Origin: Cyclobacteriaceae bacterium
GTDB lineage: Bacteria > Bacteroidota > Bacteroidia > Cytophagales > Cyclobacteriaceae
Length of the DNA: 64,000 nt
Reading direction: 5' to 3'
Assembly (NCBI GenBank): GCA_012033595.1
Contig: JAAUQL010000004.1
Location: forward strand, 36,818-100,817
Shown here: piece after piece, positions 48,314-57,394 of the stretch
How the letters are laid out: every line of letters starts with the position of its first letter
How positions within the stretch are numbered: position 1 is the stretch's first letter
Position numbers and translations under genes: made by a program
Notes under the pieces: generated by a model
What the model was told of the DNA's origin: nothing
Databases searched by the model: none
The model's input: the letters and a program-made list of their open reading frames with translations, nothing else

Positions 48314-49345
48314 ATGGTAAAAACACACCTTTTTTTAGTCTTGTCTTTGACCATGTTGATGGCAGCATGTGGTGAAGCCAGACGGGATCAGAAAAAAATG
48401 CATTTTCTCCACAAGGGTAATTTGTCCTTTAAGGAGAAATTGTATTTCGATGCAGTGCGCTACTATCGTGAGGCCATCCAACTCGATTCTTCATTCGCGC
48501 AAGCGTACAATAACCTGGGCATTGTGTATTTTAAAACCGAACGAGCCGAAGAAGCAGTTAGGGCATATGACGCGGCTTTAGCATTGGATCCGCAATTTTA
48601 CGATGCCTATTACAACCGAAGCAATGCCAACTATGCCCTGGGAAATTTTGCACAGGTCATTGCCGATCTAAACAAAATCAAGGAAAAAAGTTGGCCGGAA
48701 GCCAGCCTTCTTTTTGCAAAAGGAATGGCTTTTTTTGGTATGAAAGATTATGATTCAGCTCAATTTGCCTTTTCCAAAGCCTTGCAATTAGACAGTGCAA
48801 ATTCCGAAGCGTACATCAATCTGGCAACGGTCTTGTTGTATCGCAAAGCATATGATCAGGCGCGGACACTCGCCCGACTGGGACTTGACAAAGCGCCCGA
48901 TTACCCTGAGGCTTACAATGTGCTGGGGATGGTAGAGGCCGCGCGAGGTCATTATCAAATGGCCATCGATCTCTATGACCTTGGGCTTAGTATTGAGCAC
49001 AACAATGCCTATTTGCTCAATAACCGGGGATATGCTTTTTTGCAGCTCCAGCAATATGACCCGGCGCTCCGCGATATCAACGAAAGTATCGTCATAGATC
49101 CGCAAAATGCCTGGGCATACCAAAACAAAGGTATTTATTATTATAAAAAACAAAATATATTGGATGCTGAGCGCCTGTTGCGACAGGCCACATCAATGGA
49201 CAGCTCGCTGGCATTGAGTTGGTATTATTTGGGGAAGCTGCTGCCCGAAAATGGTGAGAAAACATTGGCCTGCAATGCCCTCGAGCAGTCTATGCTTTTG
49301 GGCGATACGTTGGCAGGGGAAGCGTTCAACATACACTGCCAATAG
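48314..49345 (+). CDS. TPR-repeat lipoprotein
   Basis: The protein is 343 aa. The signal is MVKTHLFLVLSLTMLMAAC with a lipobox, so ATG 48314 is chosen over the TTG at 48305. The rest is about eight tetratricopeptide repeats, for example AQAYNNLGIVYFKTERAEEA, AEAYINLATVLLYRKAYDQA and AYLLNNRGYAFLQLQQYDPA. TPR proteins scaffold other proteins. It is likely anchored to the inner or outer membrane and facing the periplasm. It directly follows the ABC1 kinase gene, suggesting a common transcript. No specific partner can be named. Confidence 0.8.
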   Translation: MVKTHLFLVLSLTMLMAACGEARRDQKKMHFLHKGNLSFKEKLYFDAVRYYREAIQLDSSFAQAYNNLGIVYFKTERAEEAVRAYDAALALDPQFYDAYYNRSNANYALGNFAQVIADLNKIKEKSWPEASLLFAKGMAFFGMKDYDSAQFAFSKALQLDSANSEAYINLATVLLYRKAYDQARTLARLGLDKAPDYPEAYNVLGMVEAARGHYQMAIDLYDLGLSIEHNNAYLLNNRGYAFLQLQQYDPALRDINESIVIDPQNAWAYQNKGIYYYKKQNILDAERLLRQATSMDSSLALSWYYLGKLLPENGEKTLACNALEQSMLLGDTLAGEAFNIHCQ

Positions 49346-49351
49346 CACAGC

Positions 49352-49531
49352 TCAATCTATGAGGTCTTGCAATTGATTTTGCATGGCTTCAGGCACGAAA
49401 TCCGTCATTTCATCCCGTGAAATAGCATAATGCTTTAGTCTGATGGGCTCGCGCGAACGATCATATTCACCATCTTGGTTGATGTCTGTGCCGAAGCTGA
49501 GTATCATTTCATCCGAACCGTAAAGTATCAT
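49352..49531 (-). CDS. Small uncharacterised frame, possible gene remnant
   Basis: A 59-aa frame reads MILYGSDEMILSFGTDINQD and then GEYDRSREPIRLKHYAISRD, ending LQDLID. The composition looks coding, and DINQDGEYD resembles a calcium loop. If one A is added to the T-run just upstream (plus-strand 49535-49538), the frame extends back about 25 codons to the stop of the next gene without finding a start codon. It could be the 3-prime part of a decayed gene. I do not recognise it. It converges with the TPR gene. Confidence 0.35.
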   Translation of the reverse strand: MILYGSDEMILSFGTDINQDGEYDRSREPIRLKHYAISRDEMTDFVPEAMQNQLQDLID

Positions 49532-49608
49532 TGCATTTTCGAAGCAGGCGTTTCAAGGCTTAGTGTTATCCCTTGAGCCTTGCGTGATGTATGATCATGA
49601 AAGGCTGC

Positions 49609-50052
49609 TTAGACTAAGTCTTTAAACAGCGCCATACCCGAATGGGCCAGGTAGGTGAGGAGAAAAGACCAAAAAATGATGCCTGCCACCAGAAAGGGCA
49701 TAAGCCTGATGGTGCGCGGAACCAAAAAGAGGCCTACAATAATACAGGTGATCGGCCCAAAAATACCCGGACAAAGAATGCCAATACCAATGACGCCATA
49801 GCGGTGCATGATGTAATCAAACTTGCTTTTTTCCTTTTCCAGCCTTGCTGTGCCCCACTTTTGTACTACCCACTTTTTCACCCGTTTTCCGAAGAAAAAA
49901 ATGGCAAACACGGTAGTGATAGAACCAAGTGAGGTCAGTATCGCTATTTCGACAGGCTGGCTTTTGAGTAGCATACCTACCGGTATCGATTTCCAAATGC
50001 CGGTGATGGCCACAAGGTACACTGAAATGATTCGGGCAATGTCTTCTTCCAT
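49609..50052 (-). CDS. Small multidrug-export-like membrane protein
   Basis: The protein is 147 aa with four hydrophobic segments. The central basic loop (GKRVKKWVVQKWGTARLEKE), followed by YGVIGIGILCPGIFGPITCI and a Gly-rich helix, is like the Sm_multidrug_ex family (PF06695), whose function is not well established. It is separated from its neighbours and divergent from the AI-2E-type gene. A general inner-membrane protein is the safe reading. Confidence 0.55.
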   Translation of the reverse strand: MEEDIARIISVYLVAITGIWKSIPVGMLLKSQPVEIAILTSLGSITTVFAIFFFGKRVKKWVVQKWGTARLEKEKSKFDYIMHRYGVIGIGILCPGIFGPITCIIVGLFLVPRTIRLMPFLVAGIIFWSFLLTYLAHSGMALFKDLV

Positions 50053-50307
50053 ATCGATGGCAAAATTATGCCTTCAAAGGGTTTTTGCTACTGTTTGATT
50101 GAATATTAGTCTGTGCAGCACGGGCTAAGGTTTGGATGGTTCCCGATTGAATACTAGAACTACTTCAATCAATTGCTGTCGATAATTCACGAGGCAGGGT
50201 TAAATCGCCGGATAGGCATAAATTCATCTGGTAAAAATAGAATTAGGCTGATTTTTTGGATTTATTTGCCAATTGATTTTTGTGCTACGAGACCTGATCC
50301 CTCCACT

Positions 50308-51342
50308 ATGAAAAATACCTTTGTTTCGCCTTTGGTGCAATTGGCCGCACTCATCATCATTGTTGCCGGACTTATGGCTATGCAGTCCATTTTGCTGCCC
50401 ATCATCATGGCGCTCTTTATCAGTATCATTTGCATGCAGCCAATCATATGGATCACCAAAAAACGGATTCCCTATTTTCTGGCCGTCACCATAGTATTAC
50501 TGAGTATGGCTTTGCTTTTTCTCTCTTTTGGTGGAATCATCGGCAACTCCCTGGCCAAATTTACCCGCGATTTGCCAAAGTATGAATCCAACTTAAAAGA
50601 GATGACGCTTTCATTCATCACCTATATGAATGCCCGGGGAGCACAGATCAATCCTGATCAATTGCTCAAAATGATTGACCCTGGTAAAATACTGTCCTTT
50701 ACCACCGGTGTGGTTGGCGAAATCGGTGGCATTATGTCCGATTCTCTCATCATTTTATTCATTACCATATTTATGTTGCTCGAAGGCAAAAGCATTGCCT
50801 TCAAGGCCAGGGCTATAGAAATAGAGCATGGCAATCCCTTGCAGTATTTCGAGGTGATTGGCTCCAGCATCAGACGGTATCTCTCTATCAAGACCGTGGT
50901 GAGTTTGCTTACCGGCGTTTTTATCTGGATTTGGCTATTGGTCGTGGGGGTTGACAATGCGGTACTATGGGGATTGATAGCATTTTTGCTCAATTATATC
51001 CCAAACATTGGTTCTATTATAGCGGCGGCACCCACCATGTTGCTGGCGCTCGTGCAGTTGGGAACCGGTGGTATGGTATGGACAGGTATCGGATACCTGA
51101 TTGTAAATATAGTCATGGGCAGCATCGTAGAACCCAAAGTGATGGGTCGTGGGTTGGGTCTATCTACACTGGTGGTATTTTTATCGCTGATTGTTTGGGG
51201 CTTTTTGTTTGGTGCCGTAGGTATGTTTCTTTCCGTTCCTTTCACTATGACCATCAAAATTATATTGGAAAAGAATGAAAAAACAAAGTGGATAGCCGTA
51301 TTGCTGGGTACAGAAAACGAAACCAAGTCCATTTTACAATAG
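50308..51342 (+). CDS. AI-2E family transporter
   Basis: The protein is about 344 aa with roughly eight membrane segments. ATG 50308 is preferred because it directly precedes the first helix, while the longer frame from 50173 is not hydrophobic. Landmarks of the family are LPIIMALFISIICMQPIIWI, a central periplasmic/coiled region (LPKYESNLKEMTLSFITYMN), LWGLIAFLLNYIPNIGSIIA and VEPKVMGRGLGLSTLVVFLS. Members have been linked to export of AI-2, Na+/H+ exchange and other roles, so the substrate is uncertain. Confidence 0.88.
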   Translation: MKNTFVSPLVQLAALIIIVAGLMAMQSILLPIIMALFISIICMQPIIWITKKRIPYFLAVTIVLLSMALLFLSFGGIIGNSLAKFTRDLPKYESNLKEMTLSFITYMNARGAQINPDQLLKMIDPGKILSFTTGVVGEIGGIMSDSLIILFITIFMLLEGKSIAFKARAIEIEHGNPLQYFEVIGSSIRRYLSIKTVVSLLTGVFIWIWLLVVGVDNAVLWGLIAFLLNYIPNIGSIIAAAPTMLLALVQLGTGGMVWTGIGYLIVNIVMGSIVEPKVMGRGLGLSTLVVFLSLIVWGFLFGAVGMFLSVPFTMTIKIILEKNEKTKWIAVLLGTENETKSILQ

Positions 51343-51583
51343 GAGTGAGGTATGCAATGGCGATGGGTACAAGTGATGATCTCAGCCATCCCGAAGCGAG
51401 CTGAAAAAATTTACGATACAAAAAAATCCAAAAGATAATGCTACCAGACACCAACTTTGATCGGTGCCAGCGAGCACAACCTTACTCAATATGTGCAAAG
51501 GTGTGGCCTTAGAGTTTGTGGCAGAGTTTTTTGTTTTTCATGTAAAAACCTCATTTAAAGCCAAATATTGCACAAAAACAAAG

Positions 51584-51985
51584 TGGAGCCGCGGGGATTC
51601 GAACCCCGGTCCAGATAGGGTAAATATGTATCTTCTACATGTTTAGTTGCCAGTTTGATCTCGGAGCAAAGCCGGTCGGCAACAACCTACCTTACCCCAA
51701 AGTTGCTGAGTGTTTCGCCTTTGACCCGCAACGTGGTCGCCAGCTAGTTTTGTCTTTCGACACCCAAAATCCGGTTCGACAAAACGAAAACCGGCAGGAT
51801 GTGGCCAGGCACCAATCTTATCAGTGAACCTTTTAAGCCTGAATTTTAACTATGAGTTAAAATTAAGCAGCCATGGCGTAAGAATCTTCGCCAATTATTG
51901 TTCGAATGAATTTATCACAGATGTACATTCTCCACCTGACATGCTGATACAACATTATCGCCTACTGTCAAATCCAGTCGGCCCC
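51584..51985 (-). ncRNA. ssrA: Transfer-messenger RNA (tmRNA, SsrA)
   Basis: On the minus strand the gene begins GGGGCCGACTGGATTTGACA, the standard tmRNA 5-prime end. It finishes with GGTTCGAATCCCCGCGGCTC and CA at 51584, the T-arm and acceptor of the tRNA-like domain. The length is 402 nt, in one piece. The tag frame is at 51863-51892 and encodes GEDSYAMAA followed by TAA. The first codon, GGC, matches tags of this phylum, and the closest I recall is GEESYAMAA of Cytophaga hutchinsonii. The terminal CCA is not fully encoded. It rescues stalled ribosomes together with SmpB, which is not in the window. Confidence 0.95.
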
Positions 51986-52106
51986 AGTAAATCAAAGAAC
52001 TATTTTTTTTGCAAAAGTAATGATTAATTACGCAAAGGGAAGTGAAATGTTTGGATAAAAATATCTGCCAGTTCATTTATCCAAAGAAGTTTATTTAATT
52101 TGCGCC

Positions 52107-53811
52107 ATGAGCAATTTCATCGTTTCGGCAAGAAAATACAGGCCTAAGGGTTTTGAAGAAGTAGTAGGGCAGGAGCACATCACCACTACCTTACAAAACG
52201 CCATAGACAATGAACAACTCGCCCAGGCCTTACTTTTTGTGGTCCGCGTGGTGTCGGCAAGACCACCTGCGCACGGATTGTGGCCAAGCTCATCAACGGA
52301 TTTGAATCTAAAGAAGGTGAAAGCGCCAACCACCTCAATATTTACGAACTGGATGCAGCCTCAAACAACTCGGTAGATGACATCCGCAATCTGATAGACC
52401 AGGTGCGCTATCCACCCCAGTTTGGCAAGTACAAAGTATATATCATAGATGAGGTACATATGCTTTCCAATCAGGCTTTCAATGCATTTTTGAAAACCCT
52501 CGAAGAACCTCCTTCTTATGCCATTTTTATCCTGGCCACCACCGAAAAACACAAAGTTATCCCAACAATCTTGTCGCGGTGCCAGATTTATGACTTCAAT
52601 CGCATACAAAACAGCGATATCGCCGAACACTTAAAGCGAATTGCCACCAAAGAAAATATAGCCGCTGAAGATGAGGCACTTCACCTCATAGCCCAAAAAG
52701 CCGACGGAGCGCTTAGGGATGCCCTATCTATGTTTGACTTGATCGTTACCTATTCCTCCGACAACAAAATCACCTATCAAAACACGATTAATAATCTCCA
52801 TATCCTGGATTATGATTACTATTTTAAGGTGACTGACATGCTATTGGCCAACGACCATGCCGGCGTACTACTTATCTTTGAAGAAATACTCAGCCGCGGA
52901 TTTGATGGCCATAATTTTGTGGTTGGATTGGCAGAGCATTTCAGAAATCTGATGGTGTCGAAAGACAAAGCAACTGTAGTGCTGCTCCAGGTAAGTGAGG
53001 CCATCAAAAAGAAGTACTATGAACAATCGCAAAAAATGAGCTTGTCGTTTTTGCTTTCGGCTCTTAACCTCACCAACCAGTGCGACTTGTACTACAAAAG
53101 CAGCAAAAATCAACGCCTGCATGTAGAATTGGTACTCATGAAACTTGCCCACCTGACCTCAGCCATCAAGCTGTCGTCTATGCCCGCTGATGAATTAAAA
53201 AAAAAAGTCTGAAGCCTGAGTCGGAGGAAACAGTAGCACCCCCAAAAGACGCTAAGCCGGTAATTCAGAAGATCGCTCAGCCCATTCACAATGACCAGCC
53301 ACCAGGTGAGCCTGCCAAAGCAAAGCCCACCGTGAACATATCGGGTCTGAAGAAAACTACCAAAATTCCGGACCTCAGATCAATAAAAGAAACCCTTACC
53401 AAAAGTGAACAGGAAGCACGGGACAATGTGCTCAATATTGGCGAGGTTCCGGTGACGATAGTCGAACTGAAAAGCGCCTGGGAAGATTTTGTACTAAAAT
53501 TGAAAAGGGAAGGCCGGGACAGAGAATACAACACCCTCAATCAACAAGTCACCTTCCACGATGATTTGAGCATACATTTGCTATTGCCAAACAGTTTTCA
53601 ACTCAAAACAATAGATGATGTACAGCAGGAGTTGCTCACAGCTTTGCGTCTAAGACTCAACAACAAAAATATAAAACTAGTGACCGAGGTAGAAAAGGCC
53701 GAACATAAAAAGCTGATCTATACCAATTCAGAGAAATTTGAATACCTCGCAGAAAAATATCCAAATCTCAGGGATCTAAAGCAAAGACTGGAGCTAGATA
53801 CCGATTTTTGA
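52107..53811 (+). CDS. dnaX: DNA polymerase III subunits gamma and tau, frames broken at 52234-52238 and 53197-53206
   Basis: One added T in the T5 run at 52234-52238 restores the P-loop (LLFCGPRGVGKTTCARI). The clamp-loader ATPase then continues with ELDAASNNSVDDIRNL, VYIIDEVHMLSNQAFNAFLK, TLEEPPSYA and LSRCQIYDF. This frame ends at TGA 53210-53212, just after an A10 run and after domain III, giving a gamma-like protein of about 368 aa. One extra A in the run continues the protein to 53811, giving tau of about 568 aa. The A-run may be a slippage site or a base-count error. tau/gamma load the sliding clamp and organise the replisome. Confidence 0.88.
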
Positions 53812-53916
53812 TTACCACTTACAAAATTCAACCTTTCACCCAGTTACGTTGCAGTAGTATTGTTGACAGAAAGCAAAAAATTGGTGTATATTCAGGTTGC
53901 TAAAACCTACTACACC

Positions 53917-54852
53917 ATGTTCGAGTCACCTGTGATAGACATAGCCATCGGCTTGTCGTTTCTTTATTTTCTCTTTGGACTGCTCACTTCCTCACTCAAC
54001 GAGTTGATCCAAACCCGTCTAAATTCCAGATCGAGAGAATTGCACAAGGCCATTCTCCATTTTTTCGACAGAGATTGGGATGAGATCGGACAGAAGGTAT
54101 TGGATAGCCCCTATGTGCAATCTCTCACCTCCAAGACCGGCAAAATGCCCAGCTATATTCCTTCCAAATCATTTGCCCAGGGCATTGTGGATGTAGTCAA
54201 AGGAGCAGAAGATCTGCCCAAAACGATCGCCGATGTGCGGGAGCAAATCAGGAAAAACCCCATCATCACAGGAGATACCCAGGTATGGTTGCTTGGGCTG
54301 CTCGATCAGTCCTTTGGGCAGTTGGAAGGTTTCTATGATCAACTGGAAAAATCATACAATGATGCCATGCAGCGAGTGAGCGAGCGCTTTGGCCGCAAGG
54401 CCAAAAGAACGATACTGATACTTGGGGCAATGATTAGCATCGTACTCAATATCGATACCATAGAAATTACCCAAACGCTATGGAAAAACCAGGAGACCGC
54501 CAAAGCATTCTCTTCTTTGGTGGTGAACTCGATGGAAAAGATCGAAAAATCAGGCAGCAACTTCGAAGTAAAAGATGAGGATGGCAAAACGCTTTATTCT
54601 CTGACAAATGAAGCCGGATCAAATATGTCGAACATCGTGGCCAAAGTAGGTACTTTCCCCATTCCTCTTGGCTGGAGTAAAGAAAGCCTTCAGATTGCGG
54701 ATCGTGCATGGGGGTGGATACTGCTATCCAAAATCCTGGGCTGGGCCATCACTACGCTGGCCATATTTTTGGGTGCGCCTTTTTGGTTTGACTTGTTGAG
54801 CAAGGTGGTAAATATGCGCGGATCAGGAAAAAAGCCTGAAGAAGACCGGTGA
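53917..54852 (+). CDS. Uncharacterised membrane protein
   Basis: The protein is about 311 aa. ATG 53917 is chosen because it opens the first membrane segment (MFESPVIDIAIGLSFLYFLF). Two more segments lie near residues 166-186 (TILILGAMISIVLNIDTIEI) and 270-295 (ILLSKILGWAITTLAIFLGA). Between them is a long cytoplasmic helical region with NELIQTRLNSRSRELHKAIL. The ending PFWFDLLSKVVNMRGSGKKP is one I have seen in conserved hypothetical proteins, but I cannot name the family. It converges with the efflux operon. Confidence 0.65.
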   Translation: MFESPVIDIAIGLSFLYFLFGLLTSSLNELIQTRLNSRSRELHKAILHFFDRDWDEIGQKVLDSPYVQSLTSKTGKMPSYIPSKSFAQGIVDVVKGAEDLPKTIADVREQIRKNPIITGDTQVWLLGLLDQSFGQLEGFYDQLEKSYNDAMQRVSERFGRKAKRTILILGAMISIVLNIDTIEITQTLWKNQETAKAFSSLVVNSMEKIEKSGSNFEVKDEDGKTLYSLTNEAGSNMSNIVAKVGTFPIPLGWSKESLQIADRAWGWILLSKILGWAITTLAIFLGAPFWFDLLSKVVNMRGSGKKPEEDR

Positions 54853-54881
54853 ACACCGTAAATTTCTGCTACGCTCAGGTA

Positions 54882-55958
54882 CTATTTCATCAATTTTACT
54901 TTTTGATCATCGCTCACACCTGAGAGTACTTCGAGATTGATGCCGTCGGAAAGTCCGGTCTTAATTTCGGTTTTTTCATATTGTTGATCCCCGGTTTCCA
55001 CTTCCACGAAGGTTTTGTCATCTTCAAACAACACATTACTTTCTTTTACGGCCATTACACTATCTCTTTTTTCCAGCACGATATCAGCATTGGCGCTGTA
55101 TCCGGCCCGCAAAAATGTGCCTTCTTTCAGCTTGACGGCAGCTTTAATTTCAAACTGAATGGCACCGTCTTTTTCGACACCTTTCGGTGAAATATATTCA
55201 AGCGAAGCTTTGATATCTTCATCTTGCAGTGCGCCGATTTTCAGGTCCAGGTTCATGCCTTCTTTTATTTTTCCCACCTCCGATTCGTCAACTTTTCCTT
55301 CAAATATAATGTCATTCATGTCTGCTATCGAGGCTATAGTGGTGCCTTCGTTAAAGGTGTTGGACTCAATCACGAAAGTGCCTTCCTTTACCGGCACATC
55401 CAGCACCATGCCTTCTGCTGTAGCGCGTACCAGGTTGCTCACCGTGCCGGCTTTTTTAGAGGCGCCCTCTTTCACCAATTCCAGATTGTTTTCAGCCGCT
55501 TCTACTTCCTGGCTGCGTAGCTGGTATTCGAGCAGGTAGGTGTTGTAATCGAGGTCTGAGATGACACTTTCCTTAAACAGTTTCTTTTGACGATCCATTT
55601 CAATTTGAGCATTTTTGAAATTGATGATGGCTGTCTTGAGCCTCATCTCGGCGTTGTTGAGCATAACCACATCGGGAATGATCTTTATTTTAGCAATGAC
55701 ATCGTTCTGTTTCACTATCTCACCGGCTTCCACATATAGTTTTTCTACCACACCCGACACCTGGCTTTTCAGGGCTACTTCTTTGCGGGGGGTTATGGTA
55801 CCGGTGGCGACGGTTTTTTTTACGATATCGGTATAAAACATTTTTTCACTTTCGTAAACTACCGGCGATTTCATGGATTTTTTTATCAGGATATACCCGA
55901 CACCTATGAAACTGGCCACTAAAATCACAATCATTAAAATTCCAAATACTTTTTTCAT
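54882..55958 (-). CDS. Periplasmic adaptor subunit of an ABC efflux pump (MacA/HlyD type)
   Basis: The protein is about 358 aa, with ATG at 55958. An N-terminal membrane anchor (VFGILMIVILVASFIGVGYI) is followed by the lipoyl/barrel-sandwich half motifs (VALKSQVSGVVEKLYVEAGE, VRATAEGMVLDVPVKEGTFV), a helical hairpin (NFKNAQIEMDRQKKLFKES) and a beta-barrel with LRAGYSANADIVLEKRDSVM. Adaptors bridge the inner-membrane pump and an outer-membrane TolC-like channel. It is the last gene of the four-gene efflux operon, and no TolC homologue is adjacent. Confidence 0.88.
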   Translation of the reverse strand: MKKVFGILMIVILVASFIGVGYILIKKSMKSPVVYESEKMFYTDIVKKTVATGTITPRKEVALKSQVSGVVEKLYVEAGEIVKQNDVIAKIKIIPDVVMLNNAEMRLKTAIINFKNAQIEMDRQKKLFKESVISDLDYNTYLLEYQLRSQEVEAAENNLELVKEGASKKAGTVSNLVRATAEGMVLDVPVKEGTFVIESNTFNEGTTIASIADMNDIIFEGKVDESEVGKIKEGMNLDLKIGALQDEDIKASLEYISPKGVEKDGAIQFEIKAAVKLKEGTFLRAGYSANADIVLEKRDSVMAVKESNVLFEDDKTFVEVETGDQQYEKTEIKTGLSDGINLEVLSGVSDDQKVKLMK

Positions 55959-55981
55959 TTTCAATTTATGTTTACTATGGT

Positions 55982-57244
55982 TTATTCTGCATGCAATGCT
56001 TCAATAGGGTTTATTTTTGCCGCTTTGGTTGCGGGAATCAGCCCGGCCAAAGCACCACAAATCACTAAAACAAATAGCGCCACCACCGCAGTTTGTATAT
56101 TTACCTCAGGGTTGGCAAACATGCCTGTTTCGATTTCGAAGGTCTCGAGTGCCTGAGATATTCCCGAAAGGGTAAGCACGCCCAGCGCCAATCCTGTATA
56201 GCCCGCCACCATGGTGATAAATATGGCTTCCTGTATAATCAACCCGATAATGGACCCTGGGGTGGCGCCCAATGATTTGCGAATACCGATTTCCTTGGTT
56301 CGTTCTTTTACTATAATCAGCATAATGTTACTGACGCCGATGACCCCGGCAAGCAGGGTGCCGATGCCAACGATCCAGACAAAAACGTCGATACCATCAA
56401 ACAGCCGGTTTACCTGACCAAATTCTTCCTCCAGATTTTCTGACCCCAGGGCGTTGAAATCGTCGGGATGGATGTGGTGTTTGGATGCAAGGGTTTTTTT
56501 GATATCAACCTCTACTTCGCTTACCGGCACGCCTTTTTTAGCGGTAAAGGCAAACCATCCGATCTGGTTTCCAAAGTTGAAAGCCTGCTGAAAGGTGCTA
56601 AAGGGAATAAATATTGTTTGTTCGTCGCGTTCGGCCTGTTCGCTTTTTCTTTTCGATTTAAATACCCCAACCACCTGGAAGTAAATGCCATTGATTTTGA
56701 GGTCATTACCTATTGGGTCTTCGTCTTTTTCATACAAAACATTTTTTACGTAGGAGCCTATGACGGCCACCTTTCGGCGGTCTTTCATGTCTGGTTCGTT
56801 GATGTGCCGGCCGGCCACCATTTCCACAATTTGCACTTGTTGATATTCCGGGTAGTCACCAAACACCCTGAAGGAACCCGCCTTGTCGCCATGAGAAATG
56901 TTGTTGCCACTGTTCCAGTTGCCAAGAGTATTACGGGGTGCCAGGTATTCCAATCCTTCTACTTTCGATATTATCTCTTGCCGGTCGTCGTTGGTGAAGC
57001 GGATAAAGCGCCCGGGCTGCAACCCTTTGTATGGCATGGTAGTGCGGTTGCTCCAAATAAACCCGCCATTGGAGGCCCATCCTTTAAATTCGTTGGTGAC
57101 ACCGTTTTCCAGGCCATTGCCCGAACCCATTAGGATCATCAACATAAAAATACCCCAAAAAACACCAAACATGGTGAGGAAAGTCCTCAGTTTATTCTTT
57201 TTGATGGTTGCAAATATTTCTTGCCACTTATCGATGTCCAGCAT
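55982..57244 (-). CDS. ABC transporter permease, MacB type (second)
   Basis: The protein is 420 aa. It has an N-terminal membrane helix after KKNKLRTFLTMFGVFWGIFM, a large periplasmic MacB core domain, and three C-terminal helices with the FtsX region (GVSNIMLIIVKERTKEIGIR, KSLGATPGSI). The ATPase domain is separate. It is a paralogue of the permease encoded just upstream in the operon, with clear divergence, so the two probably form a heterodimer. The gene ends 23 bases before the adaptor start. Confidence 0.9.
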   Translation of the reverse strand: MLDIDKWQEIFATIKKNKLRTFLTMFGVFWGIFMLMILMGSGNGLENGVTNEFKGWASNGGFIWSNRTTMPYKGLQPGRFIRFTNDDRQEIISKVEGLEYLAPRNTLGNWNSGNNISHGDKAGSFRVFGDYPEYQQVQIVEMVAGRHINEPDMKDRRKVAVIGSYVKNVLYEKDEDPIGNDLKINGIYFQVVGVFKSKRKSEQAERDEQTIFIPFSTFQQAFNFGNQIGWFAFTAKKGVPVSEVEVDIKKTLASKHHIHPDDFNALGSENLEEEFGQVNRLFDGIDVFVWIVGIGTLLAGVIGVSNIMLIIVKERTKEIGIRKSLGATPGSIIGLIIQEAIFITMVAGYTGLALGVLTLSGISQALETFEIETGMFANPEVNIQTAVVALFVLVICGALAGLIPATKAAKINPIEALHAE

Positions 57245-57394
57245 GTTTTAATTCAATTTATCGTGTCCAATTCATAAAAATTGAAATACCCATTATTCAG
57301 CTTAAAGCTTTTACGCCTTATGTTCAATTGCTTTTTATTATCACTCTTTGTCAATTGTTGTTAGGCGCTTCGCCTGGCAACCTGGCCATTGTTT

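Noticed and set aside
56468..57133. Antisense frame opposite an ABC permease
   Set aside because: It mirrors a conserved MacB-type gene. The Phe/Val/His-rich product has no motif.
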